DNA of 22,140 nucleotides, taken from positions 1 through 22,140 of the IMG/VR virus record IMGVR_UViG_3300034071_000677. One strand, written 5' to 3'. This stretch comes from a virus. Under the pieces are notes generated by a model. It was not told where the DNA came from, made no database searches, and saw only the letters and a program-made list of their open reading frames with translations. How positions within the stretch are numbered: position 1 is the stretch's first letter; the number at the start of each line of letters is the position of its first letter. The translations under genes were made by a program, and so were the position numbers. Shown in pieces: positions 21,729 through 22,140 of the stretch.

Positions 21729-21897
21729 CTTCTACTCTACCATCTCTACCAAACTCTACTCCATCAGAGAAGCATTGAGCCAATAGTCTAATAAGAGCAT
21801 CTTCTGCTTTCTTGTTCCCTTTCCATAGCACTTCAGGTACAGTACGTACTAAAAGTCTGAGATACTGGTTTTCTTTATCAACAACTACTGTTTCCAT
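21718..21897 (-). CDS. 59-residue hypothetical protein
   Basis: Starts METVVVDKENQYLRLLVRTV, continues PEVLWKGNKKAEDALIRLLA and ends with CFSDGVEF then GRVEVVL. Reading the minus strand, AAAAGGAC lies just upstream of the ATG, a good ribosome site. It overlaps the stop of the upstream minus-strand gene by 20 bases, so translation is likely coupled. Codon use is normal, and the stop sits in the convergent hairpin. The composition (acidic and basic with a helical Leu-rich middle) gives no family; function unknown. Confidence 0.62.
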   Translation of the reverse strand: METVVVDKENQYLRLLVRTVPEVLWKGNKKAEDALIRLLAQCFSDGVEFGRDGRVEVVL

Positions 21898-22140
21898 TTA
21901 AGTCCTTTTCCAAGTCACGCTTTAATCGCTTCTCAATCAATGTAGCATAGCCTGATATATCATGCCAACTATCAATATGTTCTGGATTACCAGCTAGTAT
22001 TCTCGCTATCTTATGAACAATCATATCAAGTGATTCTTGCATATCCCAAGCAAGCTCATTCCAGTTACTACAAGTGGCTTCTCTCATCTCAAGCTTAATC
22101 ATTTGGCTAATCATTGACTGAACACTAAAATCACCATGTG
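21878..22140 (-). CDS. DUF6378-like phage protein, 5'-truncated
   Basis: The frame is open to the window edge; an ATG at 22114 starts a 78-residue version, but the sequence upstream (GDFSVQS) also fits the family, so the true start is probably outside. The core QESLDMIVHKIARILAGNPE then DSWHDISGYATLIEKRL has the pattern 'LDM...KIARIL-G-P---D---DI-GYA-L-E' of DUF6378 and related small proteins of phage and prophage genomes, common in early or metabolic regions. The start of the minus-strand gene set lies beyond this window. Confidence 0.75.
   Translation of the reverse strand, partial: HGDFSVQSMISQMIKLEMREATCSNWNELAWDMQESLDMIVHKIARILAGNPEHIDSWHDISGYATLIEKRLKRDLEKDLNGNSSC

Noticed and set aside
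1-22140. tRNA genes, CRISPR arrays, insertion sequences, integrase or attachment sites
   Set aside because: No cloverleaf-like segments, regularly spaced repeats, transposase or integrase motifs were recognised on either strand; there is also no non-coding stretch longer than about 125 bases.

Overview
The window is part of a tailed double-stranded DNA phage (or prophage) with siphovirus morphology. It covers nearly the whole late module. A head-to-tail series of top-strand genes runs from a 5'-truncated large terminase (1-1083) to a spanin pair ending at 21715. It then meets a convergent bottom-strand group (21718-22140) that probably begins the early or metabolic half. The DNA is A+T-rich (sampled lines mostly 35-42% G+C). 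Shine-Dalgarno sites are AAGGA/GGAG type and promoter-like boxes are of the TATAAT or TGATATAmT type. This fits a low-G+C Gram-negative host, since there is an inner-membrane spanin and an outer-membrane lipoprotein spanin. A Campylobacterota-type host is possible, but the sequence does not prove it.

Layout. 1-6281: packaging and head, with large terminase, DUF4055-type portal, coiled-coil scaffold, major capsid protein, a 71-residue head protein and four head-tail connector or terminator genes. 6349-14024: tail shaft, with tail tube protein, G/GT tail assembly chaperones joined by a -1 frameshift at GGGAAAC, and a 2120-residue tape measure. 14056-19307: tail tip and host recognition, with a small tail protein, a conserved tail-tip protein carrying an inserted Gly/Thr-rich module, a trimeric-type fibre, a C-type-lectin protein resembling the variable protein of a diversity-generating retroelement (DGR), a DUF4376-type protein, a C1q-like protein and a second small fibre-like protein. 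19304-20142: two small proteins of unknown function. 20142-21715: lysis, with a coiled-coil/membrane protein, an M15-type endolysin, a two-helix holin candidate, and an inner spanin with an overlapping outer spanin. 21718-22140 (minus): a 59-residue ORF and a DUF6378-like protein running off the window.

Many neighbouring genes overlap by TAATG, ATGA or TGATG, implying translational coupling. Promoter-like boxes lie before the scaffold/capsid, tail tube, chaperone, tape-measure and tail-tip genes. Hairpins bracket the chaperone genes, which probably adjusts expression within the late transcript.

The most notable signal is the lectin gene (16828-17928). From about 17035 to 17945 its G+C rises to about 49% overall and about 57% near the end. 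This 0.9-kb stretch holds six GATC, four CCGG and two GGCC sites, while by hand count the other 21.2 kb holds only four GATC and none of the other two. The phage genome therefore appears purged of several 4-base palindromes. The lectin domain looks like a recent acquisition that has not yet been purged. No reverse transcriptase or template repeat is visible in the window.
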